Below are positions 1-11,852 of a DNA stretch of 64,000 nt, piece by piece. Both the position numbers and the translations under genes were made by a program. Below the pieces are notes generated by a model. That model searched no databases. It saw only the letters and a program-made list of their open reading frames with translations, and was not told where the DNA came from. This DNA is from Balamuthia mandrillaris. Its lineage: Eukaryota > Discosea > Longamoebia > Balamuthiidae. Every line of letters begins with the position of its first letter. Position 1 is the stretch's first letter. The stretch covers positions 496,001 through 560,000 of the forward strand of contig JAVKOQ010000004.1 in NCBI GenBank assembly GCA_031835245.1. The letters run 5' to 3'.

Positions 1-582
1 TAGAAGGAATAAAATTTTTTAGTAAATAACACACAAATATAACGCCTCTTAGTTGTTCCTTCTATTAGATTTACTTACAAATTACTGCTTATAAGTTGAA
101 ATACAAAATACACAAATGCGTAATTTCATTTTTGTGTAATTTATACTCCTTGAGAACTATTTTTAGTGTCATTAATAATATTTTAATTTTTATTGTCATT
201 ATGGAGTAGGTCAATATAGCTAAATAAAAACTAATATATTCAATTAATGCATAATAATTATGCCACTTTTTTTAAAATTTTTTTATTTTTTTACACCTAG
301 AGATGGAATTCAAACAGTAATTTTTAGTTTATTTTAACTTATTTTGCTTGATTTTGAAGTAAATTAAGCTTTATTTTATGTATAAACATTTAATTAATCT
401 GTTTTTTTGAATAATATCAATTTCTAAAATTCATCCAAAGTATTTTACTTAATTGTAAGAGTTTGTGAGAATAATTTATTGTTTATTGCTGTATTTATTG
501 CTATTTAGTTATTGTTTTTATTAGATTTAGATAGCTGAATAAACAAATAATGATTTAAATTTTAAATTGTTTTAATATTATT
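1..582. other. AT-rich intergenic stretch, no gene seen
   Basis: No reading frame with credible codon content was found on either strand, reading TGA as Trp. The only structure seen is a 9-bp inverted pair, TAGAAGGAA at 1-9 and TTCCTTCTA at 56-64, which may be the 3' side of an element that starts outside the window. Long A and T runs occur around 270-295. Confidence 0.5.
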
Positions 583-1209
583 TTATGGAGTTTGGTTTTT
601 ATGTTTTTTATTAGCCTCAATATGTTCTTTAATTTTGCTCATAGGATCTTGTGTTAATGCAGAATTAAATTCTTTTTTGTCTTTTTTTGCTTGTTGATTT
701 AACATCTCTTCATATTGAGTTTTAATTGAATTTTTAAAATCTTTTAATTCTTCTGGTAACTTTGCATCATCTAGGTAAACAGCTGCTTTTTGAGTACTTG
801 CTTTTGTGTTAACATAATCATTTAAAAATTCTTCAAGTAATTTATTAATTTGTTGTGTTTTTTCTTCTTTAGTAATTTTGTTATTATCTTCAATTGCTTT
901 TAATTCTAAGCTAAGTCCACTTTGAGAAAATAAAGTTAAAATTTCATTTTTAGTTTCCTTTTTTACAGCTTCTTGTGTAGAAAATTTAAATTTATCATCA
1001 TTTTGTTTTGAATTTAAAAGTTCCATTAAGGATGGTTCAAATTGAGATGATAAATTTTTATATTCTGTTTTAACTATTTCTTTTTCTACTACACTAACAG
1101 TAGATTTTGGAAGCGTTAAAACTGTAGCAATAGCCACTGGAGTCAATAAAATGCAACCTATTGCTACTGCAAATCAAGGTTTTGCCTTGTTTTTCTTGTG
1201 TTTTTCCAT
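583..1209 (-). CDS. Membrane-anchored Lys/Glu-rich protein of unknown function
   Basis: 208 residues. The start at 1209 is chosen because an AAGGAGATAT ribosome site lies just upstream. Translation from there reads through one TGA (Trp12) into a hydrophobic segment (about residues 12-36) after a basic tip, so the protein is probably anchored in or exported through the membrane by its N-terminus. A Cys sits inside this segment (residue 19), but the hydrophobic stretch before it is short, so a lipoprotein call is doubtful. The rest is rich in Lys, Glu and Gln and looks largely helical. A (TA)n tract covers its promoter, suggesting variable expression. I do not recognise the family; a surface-exposed protein is inferred only. 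Confidence 0.65.
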
Positions 1210-1243
1210 AATATCTCCTTCGAAATTTAGTAATTACACACAA

Positions 1244-1272
1244 ATTATATATATATATATATATCCAAAGAA
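1244..1272 (-). promoter_or_regulatory. Promoter containing a (TA)9.5 tract
   Basis: On the minus strand a TA dinucleotide run (1246-1264) ends in a TATAAT box (1244-1249), 34 bases before the start codon at 1209. A weak TTCTTT (1267-1272) lies 17 bases upstream of that box. The repeat therefore makes up most of the spacer between -35 and -10, so a change in repeat number would change promoter geometry. Confidence 0.55.
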
Positions 1273-1410
1273 TTTGTTTGGTTTTGTTAATATTTAACCC
1301 ATTTTTGCTTCTTAATGAACAAAATTCACAATTTAATAAGAATAAAAGTAATTAGAAATTTGTTATAAAAATAATGGAAACTACAATAATATTCAATTCT
1401 AATTTATAAA

Positions 1411-2915
1411 TGAGCAGATCCTCTTTTCTTAGAAAATTTTCTTATAAAAATAGAAAAGGGATTTTTTATGAAATATTCATTAGAATTTAAATTAGAATGT
1501 GTAAAAAAATACAAAAAAGGAATTGAAATTAAAAAGCCTGATTTTGCCAAAACAACTCAGAAAAATTTTTTAAATCAAGTATATTTTTAAAAAAAATTTA
1601 TGACAAATTAGGAGTTGAAGGTCTTAAGAAAGAACCTCGAAATAAAAAGTGAACTATAGATCAAAGATTAAACATAGTTAAAAGATTTTTAGCTAATGAA
1701 CCAATTGTTAAAATTTCACTTGAAAATAATCTTAATCCAAGTCAAATATCTTTTTGAACGAAAAAATATTTAGAATCGGGAATTAGTGGTTTAGAATTAA
1801 ACAAAGGAAGACCAATAATGAAATCTAAGATTAGTAATAATAAATCTACAAAAGTATCAAACAATTCCGATAGTCAAGATCAATCAAATTCTTCATTATC
1901 TGTATATGAAGAACTTAAACTTTTAAAAAAAGAAAATGAAGTACTAAAAAAAGTGAAGAGCCTTGGTAAAGATCTTTGACTCAAATCAACCAAGGCAAGA
2001 AAAAATAAAAAAAATTTATAATAAAGTAAAAGCTGATAAAAACCTTCGCTTAACTCAAGTATTAAAAGAGTTTTCTATTCCTATATCTACTTTTTATTAT
2101 GAACTCAAAAAAAGAAGATTTTGACAAGAAAAATGAAGAAATTATAAGCCAAATGAAGCTTATTTTTGAAGAAAATAAAACAAGATACGGAAAAAGAAGA
2201 ATCAAAGCTGAACTTAATAATAGTGGCTATAAAATTGGATTTAAAAAAGTTCGCAGATTAATGGAAAAATTCAATCTCAAAGCAATTTGTACAAGAAGAA
2301 AATACAAATCTTACAAAGGAACAGTTGGCAAAATTGCAGACAATATTTTAAATAGAAATTTTGTTGCTACTCAACCAAATCAAAAATGAACTACAGATGT
2401 AACTGAATTTAGCGATCCATTTGGAAAAGCATATTTATCGCCAATTTTAGATATGTTTAATGGCGAAGTTATTGCTTGAGATTTGTCTACAAGCACTAAT
2501 AATCAGCAAATTAGAAAAATGCTTCAAAGAGCTTTTTTCAAACACACAAATCTTGAGGGTTTAATTTTTCACAGTGATCAAGGTTGACAATATCAACATA
2601 AACAATTTTCAGAAAAATTAAAACAAAAAGGAATAACTCAGTCCATGTCTCGAAAAGGAAATTGTTTAGATAATAGCATCATTGAATCATTTTTTGGGAC
2701 ATTAAAAAGAGAATGTTTTTATGGTCGTGAGAAAGAATTTTTAACTTTTAAACAATTTCACAAAGCAATTGCAAATTATATTTATTATTACAATTACAAA
2801 CGAATTAAAGATAAAATAAAATGAATGTCTCCCATTAAATTTAGGGAAACATTCATTTCAAATTATAATTAATTAAAACACTCAAAAATTTTTTCAAGAA
2901 AAGGATATCACCTCA
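1411..2915 (+). mobile_element. IS3-family element, copy 1 (decayed), IS1221-like
   Basis: The ends are TGAGCAGATCC at 1411 and GATATCACCTCA ending at 2915, imperfect inverted repeats in the IS3-type TG...CA form. The element is 1505 bp and carries one broken transposase gene. Compared with copy 3 it lacks 63 bp (21 codons) of the Lys/Glu-rich linker. Three-base flanks (AAA left, TAA right) do not match, so no target duplication is visible. It is in direct orientation to copy 3 and inverted to copy 2. Confidence 0.9.
1468..2872 (+). pseudogene. Broken IS3-family transposase, copy 1
   Basis: The reading frame opens at 1468 with the same N-terminal helix-turn-helix region as copy 3. Codon 41, TGA (Trp) in copy 3, is TAA here, a true stop under this code. 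Further down, an A7 run (1946-1952) replaces the A6 of copy 3, and a second A7 run near 2107 shifts the frame again inside the orfB part. The catalytic DDE core (HSDQGW; DNSIIESFFG) is still readable in pieces to the stop at 2872. It is unlikely to make active transposase. Confidence 0.9.
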
Positions 2916-3099
2916 TAATGGTAATTGAAAATAATTTGCTGAAGTCTTTAAAATTTGAATGTATAAAAGATTCTGGAACTATTACTACAGAAATATTACT
3001 TATTTGAACTATTTTCAAACGTTATCAAATGTGTATGAATGTTCAAAGAATTTATCAAGCTTCTAATTCTTTCTAGTTGCTAAATTTTTAGCTACGTAT

Positions 3100-3385
3100 A
3101 GAGGTTTTGTAACTGTAATAAAGTTTTTATTTTTGGAATATTTATAAGTGAATCATTAATTTCTAAAGCAAGATTTGGAACAATATTTAGAGCTTTGTTT
3201 TCTTTGTTTAAAAAGATAATGCATTGAAAAAATCTCCATTTTTAGTAAAAGGTTCATAAATAATTTTCTTATTTTAGAATCAATAATAAATTAAAGAATA
3301 TAATCTAAAAGTCAAAAATGTTTGTAAAAAATTGATCCATTTCTGTTTTTAAATGCTTGTTTTTTCAAGTGTTTTCAAGATTATT
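3100..3385 (-). pseudogene. Degraded ORF remnant of unknown origin
   Basis: Between the IS and rnhC no intact gene is present. On the minus strand a protein-like trace can be followed (fragments such as KIIYEPFTKNGDFF and NKENKALNIVPNLALEIN). It is interrupted by at least one single-base shift, at a T5 run near 3222, and by in-frame stops. A short plus-strand ORF (2918-3079, 53 codons) starts right after the IS end and looks like chance coding. I do not recognise the family. Confidence 0.3.
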
Positions 3386-3392
3386 TTCTATT

Positions 3393-4115
3393 TTATTTAT
3401 TCTTAATTCTTTGTATTATTGTTTGAGTAGTTTTGAAATGATATTTTGCATTTTTTCTTAAAAAATCAAGTGAGTGTTTTTTGATTTCAGCTAAAGAATA
3501 ATTTACGATATTTTCAATGCCTGATGATCCTTTTGGAAAAATAGTTTTTCATTTTTTTTCTCTTTTTTGCATTGTCATTGTTAAACTATACTTTGCAATT
3601 ATTGAAGCAGCAGAAGCTTGTTTTAATTTTTCATCCGCTTTTTTGATTAATGTTAAAGGATATTTTTTTAAATTTCAATGTTTGATGTTCAATTTTTGAT
3701 AAATTTGCAATAAATAAGATTCAAAAGTTTCCAAGGAAACAAAACCATCAATAATAATTGCTTGTGGAGGAGTTGTTGAAAAATGTTCTTTTTTTAGTTG
3801 TTTTAGTATTTTTAAGTACAAAATAGTTTTAATTACATGCGAATTAAAACCTTGCTCAATTAAATAGTTATACTTTTCCATTTCTAAAACAATGACTTGA
3901 AATTTAATTTTTTCAATGAGCTGATTATATAAATTTTCTAATTTTAAAGCAGTTAAAGCTTTAGAATCCTTGGTTTGTTCAAGCAATTGAGATTCTAAAT
4001 CACTTTCTTTAAAAAGTGCACAACAAACAGTTAAATTAGTAAAATATTCTCCCACCCCAACTTCATCACAACCAACTACATAACTATTTGGTTTTATTGA
4101 ATTTAAAATATCCAT
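3393..4115 (-). CDS. rnhC: Ribonuclease HIII
   Basis: 240 residues after reading two TGA codons as Trp. RNase HIII cuts the RNA strand of RNA-DNA hybrids. The sequence shows the N-terminal active-site region GCDEVGVGEY (the family DExGxGE-type site, residues about 15-24), IIIDGFVS with the next acidic residue, and the C-terminal ASAASIIAKYS block typical of type 2 RNases H. The extra N-terminal domain of many RNases HIII is missing, so RNase HII is the alternative. The start lies inside the end of the upstream hypothetical gene (32-bp overlap), suggesting co-transcription. Confidence 0.85.
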
Positions 4116-4830
4116 TGTTATCCTTTGTTATTAATTTATCAGAAATTATAAAATACTTTAAATCTCAAATATATGCTCTATTAGAAATTAAAATTAAATT
4201 ATTTCAGATGTTGTTAAAGTCTACACTAAAATTTATGAATTGATTTTGGATTAACTTTTTTTCTGCTAAAAATCTCATTTTTTCTTCTTTTTCTGCATAT
4301 TTTCCCAGTGGTTTTTCAAAAGGAACATAAAATATTTTGTTTCAATCAATTTGAGTTTCTTTATTTTTTACATAAGACACACTAACTAATTGTTGAATGA
4401 AATTTTCTTGATTTTCAAAATTAGAAATTCTTTGATTTTTTTCATCCAATAGAAGAACGGGTTGCTTTGCATTGATTTTTAAGTTATTTAGATCGCGGTT
4501 CGAAAAAATTACACTATCTTCTAAATTATTTTCAAAATTAGCTCAAGTTGGGATTGTATTTTTGTAATACATAAAGAATTTGTTTTTATTTAGTCTTAAA
4601 AACTTTTTTATTAATTTTTCTTCATCTTCATTTAGATATTTATGTTTAATAATGCTTGTTTTTGAAGCAAAATTATCTTTATTTTGCAAAAATAATTTAA
4701 TTTGTTCAATTAAGTTTTTATCTATTTTTCTTTTTCTTAAAAAAGTTAAAAACTTATTTAAATCAAAAACAGATTTAGAAATTAAACTAAAAAAAATAAT
4801 TGCAAAATCAAGATTTGTAAACTTTTTCAT
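4084..4830 (-). CDS. Hypothetical protein upstream of rnhC
   Basis: 248 residues with four TGA-encoded Trp. The start at 4830 is the first ATG after the divergent gap to rnj. The N-terminal half is basic and probably helical, with one moderately hydrophobic stretch near residues 9-17. The C-terminal half is mixed, with aromatic residues clustered near the end (IWNNLIL, YIWDLKYF). No motif was recognised. It overlaps rnhC by 32 bp, so the two are likely co-transcribed and perhaps translationally coupled. Confidence 0.75.
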
Positions 4831-5030
4831 ATTTAATAATTTTAAAGCTTTTTAGAAAAATTTTGCTAGCAATAAATTAAAGCATTTTTTTATATAAATC
4901 TTTAATTAATATATAATTAGGAAATTAATATTAATAGAATAATGATTTTTATTTAATAAATTAATGTAATTTGTAAGAAATAATATAGAAAAAACAATAA
5001 ATTTTTGTTAATTTTTAAAGGATATAAATA

Positions 5031-6806
5031 ATGAGTATTAACTACAATGAGGATACAAAGGATAAAAATTCGAAAATTATTCCTACTAAGTTTTTTGGTC
5101 TTGGAGGAATGCAAGAAATCGGAAAATCGACTTTAGTAATTGAACACGCTTCAGATATTGTAATAATAGATTCAGGGGTTAAATTTGCAGATATTTTTAC
5201 CACAGGAGTTAAAGGAATGATTCCTGATTATTCTTATTTGCAAAAGAATCAAAACAAAATTAAAGGTTTATTTATAACTCATGGACACGAAGATCATATT
5301 GGTGGAATTGTTTATTTAATTCAACAAGTGCATATTAAAACTATTTTTGCACCAAGAATAGCGATTCAGTATTTAAGAGCAAGAATGGATGAATTTGGTT
5401 TGAAAATTAAGATCAAATTTATTGAAATTGAAAAAGATGCAGTACATACTTTTGATCATTTAAGTGTAGATTTTTGAACTGCGCAACATTCTATTCCTGA
5501 TGCTTTTGGAATTAGAGTTAGTTCAAAAAACGGTTCACTTATGTTAACAGGAGATTTTAGGTTTGATTACACACCAATTGGAAATTACACTGATTTTTCA
5601 AAATTAAAACAAATTGGTAATGAAAATTTAACTGCTCTGTTTTCAGATTCAACAAACGCTATGAGACCAAGTCATTCCCCAAGTGAAAAAGACATTTTAA
5701 AAGACATTGAGTATCATATTAAAAATGCAACTAAAAAAGTAATTATTACTGCTTTTGCTTCTAATTTAACAAGAATTAAAGCAATTATTGATCTAGGAAT
5801 AAAGCTAGATAAAAAAATTGTTACTTTTGGAAGAAGTATGATTAATGGGGTAAAAATAGGTAGAAAAATTGGTTATATTAACTCACCAGATAACATTTTT
5901 ATTGATAAGAAAAACATAAGTAAATATGATCCAAATGAAATTTTAATTTTAACAACAGGTTCTCAAGGAGAACAATTAGCTGCTTTAGACAAAATGTCAT
6001 ATAACAAACATCCTCACGTTAAAATTGGCAATAAAGACGTGATTATTTTTTCTTCATCTCCCATTCCTGGCAATAGAATCAAAATTGAATTATTAATTAA
6101 TAGATTATATAAATTAAATGCAATTATTAAAGAAAATGGATCAGATGGTTATCTGCATACTTCAGGTCATGCTTATAAAGAAGAACATGAAAAAATCTTT
6201 GAGTTGACAAAACCTAAATATTTTTTCCCTTATCATGGCGAATATCGAATGTGTTTAGCGCACAAACAAACAGCTATAGAATCAGGAATTAAAGCGACAA
6301 ATGTAATTATTCCTGATTTGGGTGAAGTTTATGAAATAGTTAATCAAAAAATTACCAAATCAAAAGAAGTAATTACAACAGGACCTGTTTACATTGATGG
6401 TTATGTTGTTTCCACAGCAAATTCACAGATTTTAAAAGAAAGAGAAGAACTAAGAGAAAATGGTTTTGTTTTTATACTAACTGCAATAGATAAAAAAACC
6501 AATTCAATTATTGGAAGATCAAAAGTAATTTCTCGTGGTGCTTTTTTTGCCAAAAGTTCAAAAAATCTTTTAAATGAAATAAGAAGATTAGTGCACGGAG
6601 CAATTTTATTTACAATTAAAAATGAATCCAAATGAGATATTCCACAGCTAAAACAACTAATTAAAAATAGATTAACTACCTTCTTTTATAAAGAAAAAAG
6701 AAGAAAACCAGTGATTCTATCTTCGTTTTTATTTGTAGATGAAAAATATGATTTTCTACAAGATTATGCAAAAACATTGTCTTTTGAAATAAATGATAAA
6801 AGTTAG
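5031..6806 (+). CDS. rnj: Ribonuclease J
   Basis: 591 residues with Trp-TGA at 5475-5477 and 6633-6635. RNase J is a metallo-beta-lactamase/beta-CASP nuclease for mRNA decay and rRNA maturation, with 5'-3' exonuclease and endonuclease activity. Metal ligands are visible in [10 protein letters not shown] (His84, His86, Asp88, His89), LTGDFRFD and the beta-CASP block TSGHAYKEE. The length fits the family. The start is supported by AAAGGA upstream. uvrA follows after 8 bases. Mycoplasmas often carry two RNase J paralogues; I cannot tell which this is. Confidence 0.93.
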
Positions 6807-6814
6807 GATTTCTG

Positions 6815-9682
6815 ATGAAAAAAGACACTCACAATTTTATTTATGTACAAGGTGCAAAAGAAAATAATTTAAAAAATATTGATGTAGTAATTCCTAAAAA
6901 TAAATTAGTAGTTTTAACAGGTGTTTCTGGCTCAGGAAAGTCATCTTTAGCTTTTAATACCATTTATGAAGAAGGAAAAAGAAGGTATGTTGATTCACTT
7001 AGCTCATATGCAAGGCAGTTTTTAGGTGGTACTAAAAAACCTAATGTTGATTCCATATATGGATTAATGCCAACCATTTCTATTGAACAAAAAACAACTC
7101 ACAATAATCCAAGATCAACAGTTAGTACTGTGACTGAAATTTATGATTATTTTCGTTTGCTATATGCCAAAATAGGAAGAGCTTTTTGTCCAAAACATAA
7201 GCAAGAAATTAAAGCTTGAAAAAACCTAGAAATTATTGATTATGTATTGTCTTTTAAAGAAAATACAAAAATTTTAATTCTTGCTCCTAAAGTGAAAAAA
7301 CACAAAGGAGATTTAACAACAATTTTAAACCAAATAAGAAATCAAGGTTTTTCCAGAATAAAGATAAATGAAGAAATTGTTTCTGTTGATGAAGAAATTA
7401 CTTTTAATAAAAACACTTATTATGATATTGATATTGTAGTCAACAGATTAGTAATTTCTTCTTCTATTACAAGGCAAATAATTAGTGATTCAATACAAAC
7501 AGCTTTTGAATATAGTAAAGGTTTGGTTAAAATTGAAGCTTTAGGTTATCAAACAAAAACTTTCTCACAAGTTTATGAGTGTGATGAGGGTGATTTTAAA
7601 ATTAATACTATAGAAAACAAACTTTTTTCCTTTAATTCGCCTTCAGGAATGTGTCAATCTTGTCAAGGAATAGGAATAAAATTAAAAGCTGATTTTAACT
7701 TAGTTGTTTTAAATAAAAAATTAAGTATTAACCAAGGTGCATTAACTTATTTTGGTGCTTCACCTGATCCTAAATCTATTGAATGGCAAGAATTTGATAC
7801 TCTTTTATCTTATTACGACATTGACAAAGACGTACCTATTGAAAAACTAAGTGCTGATGAATTAAATATTATTAAATACGGAACAGATGAAATTTTAGAC
7901 TTCACACTTATTTCATCATCAGGAAATAGATATAGAAAAACAAAGTCAATTGATGGAATTTTAATTAAAATCGAAAATAGATATTTAGAAACAAGTAGCG
8001 AAGAAATAAGGACTTGATATAAAAAATTTATGTCAGAATTAGTTTGTGCTGAATGTAAAGGAGCAAGATTAAATCCACAAGCTTTAGCTATAAAAATTAA
8101 TGCTTTAAATATTTATGAACTCTGTGAATTACCAATTGATAAAATTTATGAGTTTATTAAAAATCTAAAACTTACTGATTTTGAATTTGAAGTAGCTAAA
8201 AATATTTTAGTTGAAGTTGAACATCGACTTAAATTTTTAATTGATGTTGGACTTGGCTATTTGTCTTTAAATAGAAAGGCAGAAACACTCTCAGGCGGTG
8301 AATCACAAAGAATAAAATTAGCTACACAAATTGGCTCTAATTTAACTGGAATTTTGTATGTTTTAGACGAACCATCAATCGGACTTCATCAAAAAGACAA
8401 TCAAAAATTAATTAATTCTTTAAAAAAGATGGTTGAAATTGGTAATACTTTATTAGTAGTTGAACACGATGAAGAAACAATTTTATCAGCTGAACATATT
8501 ATTGATATTGGACCTTTTGCAGGAACGAATGGTGGTCAGCTTTTATCCAGTGGGCCACTAGACAAAGTGCTTAAAAATAAAGATTCTATTACTTCTCAGT
8601 ATCTTTTAGGCATTAAAAAAATTGAAATTCCTTCAAAAAGAAGAATGGGTAATGGGCAATTTATAGTAATTGAAGGTGCTAAAGAAAACAATTTAAAAAA
8701 CTTAAAAGTAGAAATACCATTGGGTAAATTTGTAGCTGTAACTGGAGTTTCTGGTTCAGGAAAATCTACTTTAGTAAATGAAATTTTAGTTAATGGAATT
8801 GTAAAACATCTAACAAATCCTTCACAAAAGGTAGGAAAACATTCGCAAATAAAAGGAATGTTTAATCTTGATAAAATAGTTTCCATTTCACAATCACCAA
8901 TTGGAAGAACGCCTCGTTCTAATCCAGCAACTTATACTTCGGTTTTTAACGATATTCGAGATATTTTTGCTTCAGTTGAGTTAGCTCGAGCTAGAGGTTA
9001 TCAAAAAGGTCATTTTTCTTTTAATTTAGCAATTGGACGTTGTGATAAATGTCAAGGTGATGGTTCAATTAAAATTGAAATGCATTTTTTACCAGATGTT
9101 TACGTTGTTTGCGATCATTGTGAAGGTAAAAGATATAAAGAAGAAATTTTAGAAGTAAAATATAGTGGCAAATCTATTGCAGATGTTTTAGAAATGACTG
9201 TTGAAGAAGCTATAATTTTCTTTGCAAAACGTTCAAAAATAAAAGAAAAATTACAAACTTTATTACATGTTGGACTTAACTATATCAAACTTGGTCAATC
9301 AGCAACTACTTTATCGGGTGGTGAAGCACAAAGGGTTAAATTAGCTACTTATTTACTTAAAAAACCAACAGGAAAAACATTATATGTTTTAGACGAACCA
9401 ACTACTGGATTGCATACTTACGATGTTGATAATTTATTAAAAGTTTTAAACAGAATAGTTGATCATGGAGACAGTGTTTTAGTCATTGAGCATAATTTAG
9501 ATGTTATTAAAATAGCAGATTACATTATTGATCTTGGACCTGAAGGTGGTGAAAATGGAGGTTACATAATAGCAACAGGAACACCTGAAGCTGTAGCTAA
9601 AAATTCAAATTCATATACAGGCGAGTATTTAAAATATATCTTAAATAAAAATAAAAGTTTTAAAAAAGAAGAAAAAGTATAA
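6815..9682 (+). CDS. uvrA: Excinuclease ABC subunit A
   Basis: 955 residues, normal length. UvrA is the damage-sensing ATPase of nucleotide excision repair; it loads UvrB. Two ABC modules are visible: Walker [10 protein letters not shown] near the N-terminus and GVSGSGKST in the second half, signature motifs [12 protein letters not shown] and [12 protein letters not shown], and Walker B LYVLDEPS and LYVLDEPT. Zinc-finger cysteines appear in CQSCQG, CAECKG, and the pairs CDKCQG/CDHCEG. Two TGA codons (Trp) split it under the standard code. It starts 8 bases after rnj. Confidence 0.97.
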
Positions 9683-9708
9683 AATATTATTCTAAAGAAA
9701 GGAAAGAG

Positions 9709-10731
9709 ATGGATGCACAATACACTATTCCAGAAAACCTAATTAGTGAAAGGCCTTTTAAAGAAGGAGAAGCATTTTATCTAATAGGTAATTGATTGCC
9801 TGTTTATTCTTTTACTATTGTTTTAGGTATGATTGTTTCAATTTGGACAATATTTTTCTTCTGAAAAAGAGAAAAATATAAAATTGACCACCTTTTAACT
9901 TTAATAATTATTACTATTCCTTCTTCAATTATTGGTGCTCGTTTAGGGTTTATTTTTGAGCGTTTAGCTGCTAATGATAGTACAATTGCGCAAAACTGAT
10001 GAAACATCCGTGAAGGAGGTTTATCAATTCAGTGGGCTGTGATTTTACCAACAATTTTTAACCTTCTTTATGCCTACAGAAAACGAATAGACATAGATTA
10101 TAGAAAAGCATTTTCATTTATTTTACCCGCTGTTTTAATCGGACAAGCTATTGGTCGTTGAGGAAATTTCACTAACCACGAAGTTTATGGAAAAGTTGAT
10201 TATACAGGACAGTATGTCGATTGACTTGGATACTGAATAAGAAGAAATATGTTTATTTCTGATAGCGTAGAACCAAATGGTGCCTTGAGAGTACCTTTAT
10301 TTTTCTATGAGTTCTTAACTTCTTTATTTGGTTATATTTTAATTGTTTGAGTGTTGAATTTATTTGGTTGATTAAAGCCAGGATCTACAGGTGCTTTATA
10401 CATTATGTACTATGGAATTGTAAGAACTTCAATGGAAAACTTAAGACAAGAAGCGTTTGCAATTTACTTTGTTTTAGCTATTTTATCTATTATTTTAGGT
10501 CTCATTTTACTTCTCAGATTTGAGTTGTTTACAAATTACTACATTAAAATTGGCAAAGAAGTAAATAAAGAACACAAAAAAATCTTTTCTCTAGGACAAT
10601 ATATTCACATAGTAAAATTTTTAAGATATCAAAAATCTAAAGAAAAATTCTTCAATATTCCTTTTATAAGATGAAATAGAGTAGCTACTATTAATAGATT
10701 AAATGCTCAAAGCAAACAAGAACTTAATTAA
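9709..10731 (+). CDS. lgt: Prolipoprotein diacylglyceryl transferase
   Basis: 340 residues, many Trp encoded by TGA. Lgt transfers diacylglycerol from phosphatidylglycerol to the lipobox Cys of prolipoproteins in the membrane. Several membrane segments are visible, together with the family signature IGRWGNFTNHEVYG (conserved RxxNFxNxE-type site) and REGGLSIQWA (the GGL(A/S) block). A C-terminal basic tail follows the last membrane helix. The ribosome site AAAGGAAAG precedes the ATG. It lies between uvrA and trxB; the lgt-trxB pairing is common in mollicutes. Confidence 0.95.
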
Positions 10732-10823
10732 CACTTATACTATTTGTTTTTATAACTTTTGTTGTTATTTAAAATGAATTTTATTAATAGTTGTAAAATT
10801 ATTACATATAAAAAGGAGAAGAT

Positions 10824-11741
10824 ATGGAAGTTAAAAAATATGATGTATTAATTATTGGAGCCGGTCCTGCAGGGATGACAACAGCTTTGTATGCAAGTAG
10901 AGGAAATTTAAAAGTAGCTTTACTTGAAAAAGGTGCTCCTGGTGGTAAATTAGTTTCACAATCTAAAATTGAAAACTGACCAGGTGATGAAATGATTCAA
11001 GGAGCTGATCTAGCTTTGAGAATGTATAATCATGTTTTAAAATTTGGCGTTGAACATAATTATTGTGAAGTAAAAGAAGTGATTTCAAATTCTGAGTTTT
11101 CAAAAGCTATAGTTTGTGAAGATGGAACTAGATATGAAGCAAAAGCTGTTGTTGTTGCATCAGGTATGGTTGAAAGAAAACCTTTAGATATTAAAAATCT
11201 TCAAAATTTTGAACATAGAGGAGTTTCTTATTGTGTTGTCTGTGATGGTCCATTTTATGGTCATAATCCAGCAATTGTTATCGGTGGAGGTAACTCAGCA
11301 GTTGAAGAATCAGCGTTTTTAGCTTCAATTGCTTCAAAAGTTAGTGTTTTTGTACGTGATGCACAATTTAATGCTGAACCAATAATGATTGAAGAGTTAA
11401 AAGCTAAAGAAAATGTAGAAATTTTCTTCAATTCTAAAGTTTTAGAACTCAAAGGAAAAGAATTTTTAGAAGAAGCTGTTGTTGATATTAATGGTACTGT
11501 TAAAACTATTAAGGCACATTCTTTATTCCCTTATATTGGTTTTCTTCCTGCAACTAGTTTTTTAACAAATTTAGATATTTTAAATGAAGCAAAATTAATT
11601 CCTGTAGATAAATTTGGTGAAACAAGAGAAAAAGGAATTTATGCAGTAGGAGATGTTGTTCAAAAAGAAATTCGTCAAATAGCAACAGCTGCAGCTGATG
11701 GAGCAATAGTTGGTAAAATTCTAACAAGTAGGCTTAAATAA
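10824..11741 (+). CDS. trxB: Thioredoxin-disulfide reductase
   Basis: 305 residues, close to bacterial TrxB. It is an FAD/NADPH flavoenzyme that reduces thioredoxin. The FAD-binding GAGPAG is at the N-terminus, the redox pair CVVC is at residues 137-140 (usually CATC), the NADPH site GGGNSAVEEA-like block is GGGNSAVEES, and the C-terminal FAD motif is GIYAVGDVV. One TGA Trp (WPGDE) is present. An AAAAGGAGA site precedes the ATG. It is followed by a strong terminator. Confidence 0.95.
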
Positions 11742-11763
11742 TTTTATGAAATCCTTCATTTTT

Positions 11764-11805
11764 AAAGCAAAAATAAAAATATATTTTTGCTTTTTAGTTT
11801 TTTAT
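11764..11805 (+). terminator. Rho-independent terminator after trxB
   Basis: A perfect 12-bp stem (AAAGCAAAAATA at 11764-11775 with TATTTTTGCTTT at 11782-11793) is followed by a T-rich run. It ends the lgt-trxB unit and separates it from the adhesin operon. Confidence 0.8.
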
Positions 11806-11852
11806 AATTTTTAATTAAATTCTAAATCTTAGGCAAAATCGCTATAAGAGTT

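Noticed and set aside
1-64. Inverted pair TAGAAGGAA/TTCCTTCTA as a CRISPR repeat, tracrRNA or IS end
   Set aside because: Only one pair is visible, with no repeat-spacer array and no cas gene in the window; the partner sequence would lie outside.
4580-4855. Plus-strand hydrophobic ORF opposite the hypothetical gene
   Set aside because: Shadow of Lys/Asn-rich codons on the other strand; no ribosome site.
10732-10823. Small RNA gene between lgt and trxB
   Set aside because: Only 92 AT-rich bases with no stable stem; more likely a promoter region for trxB.
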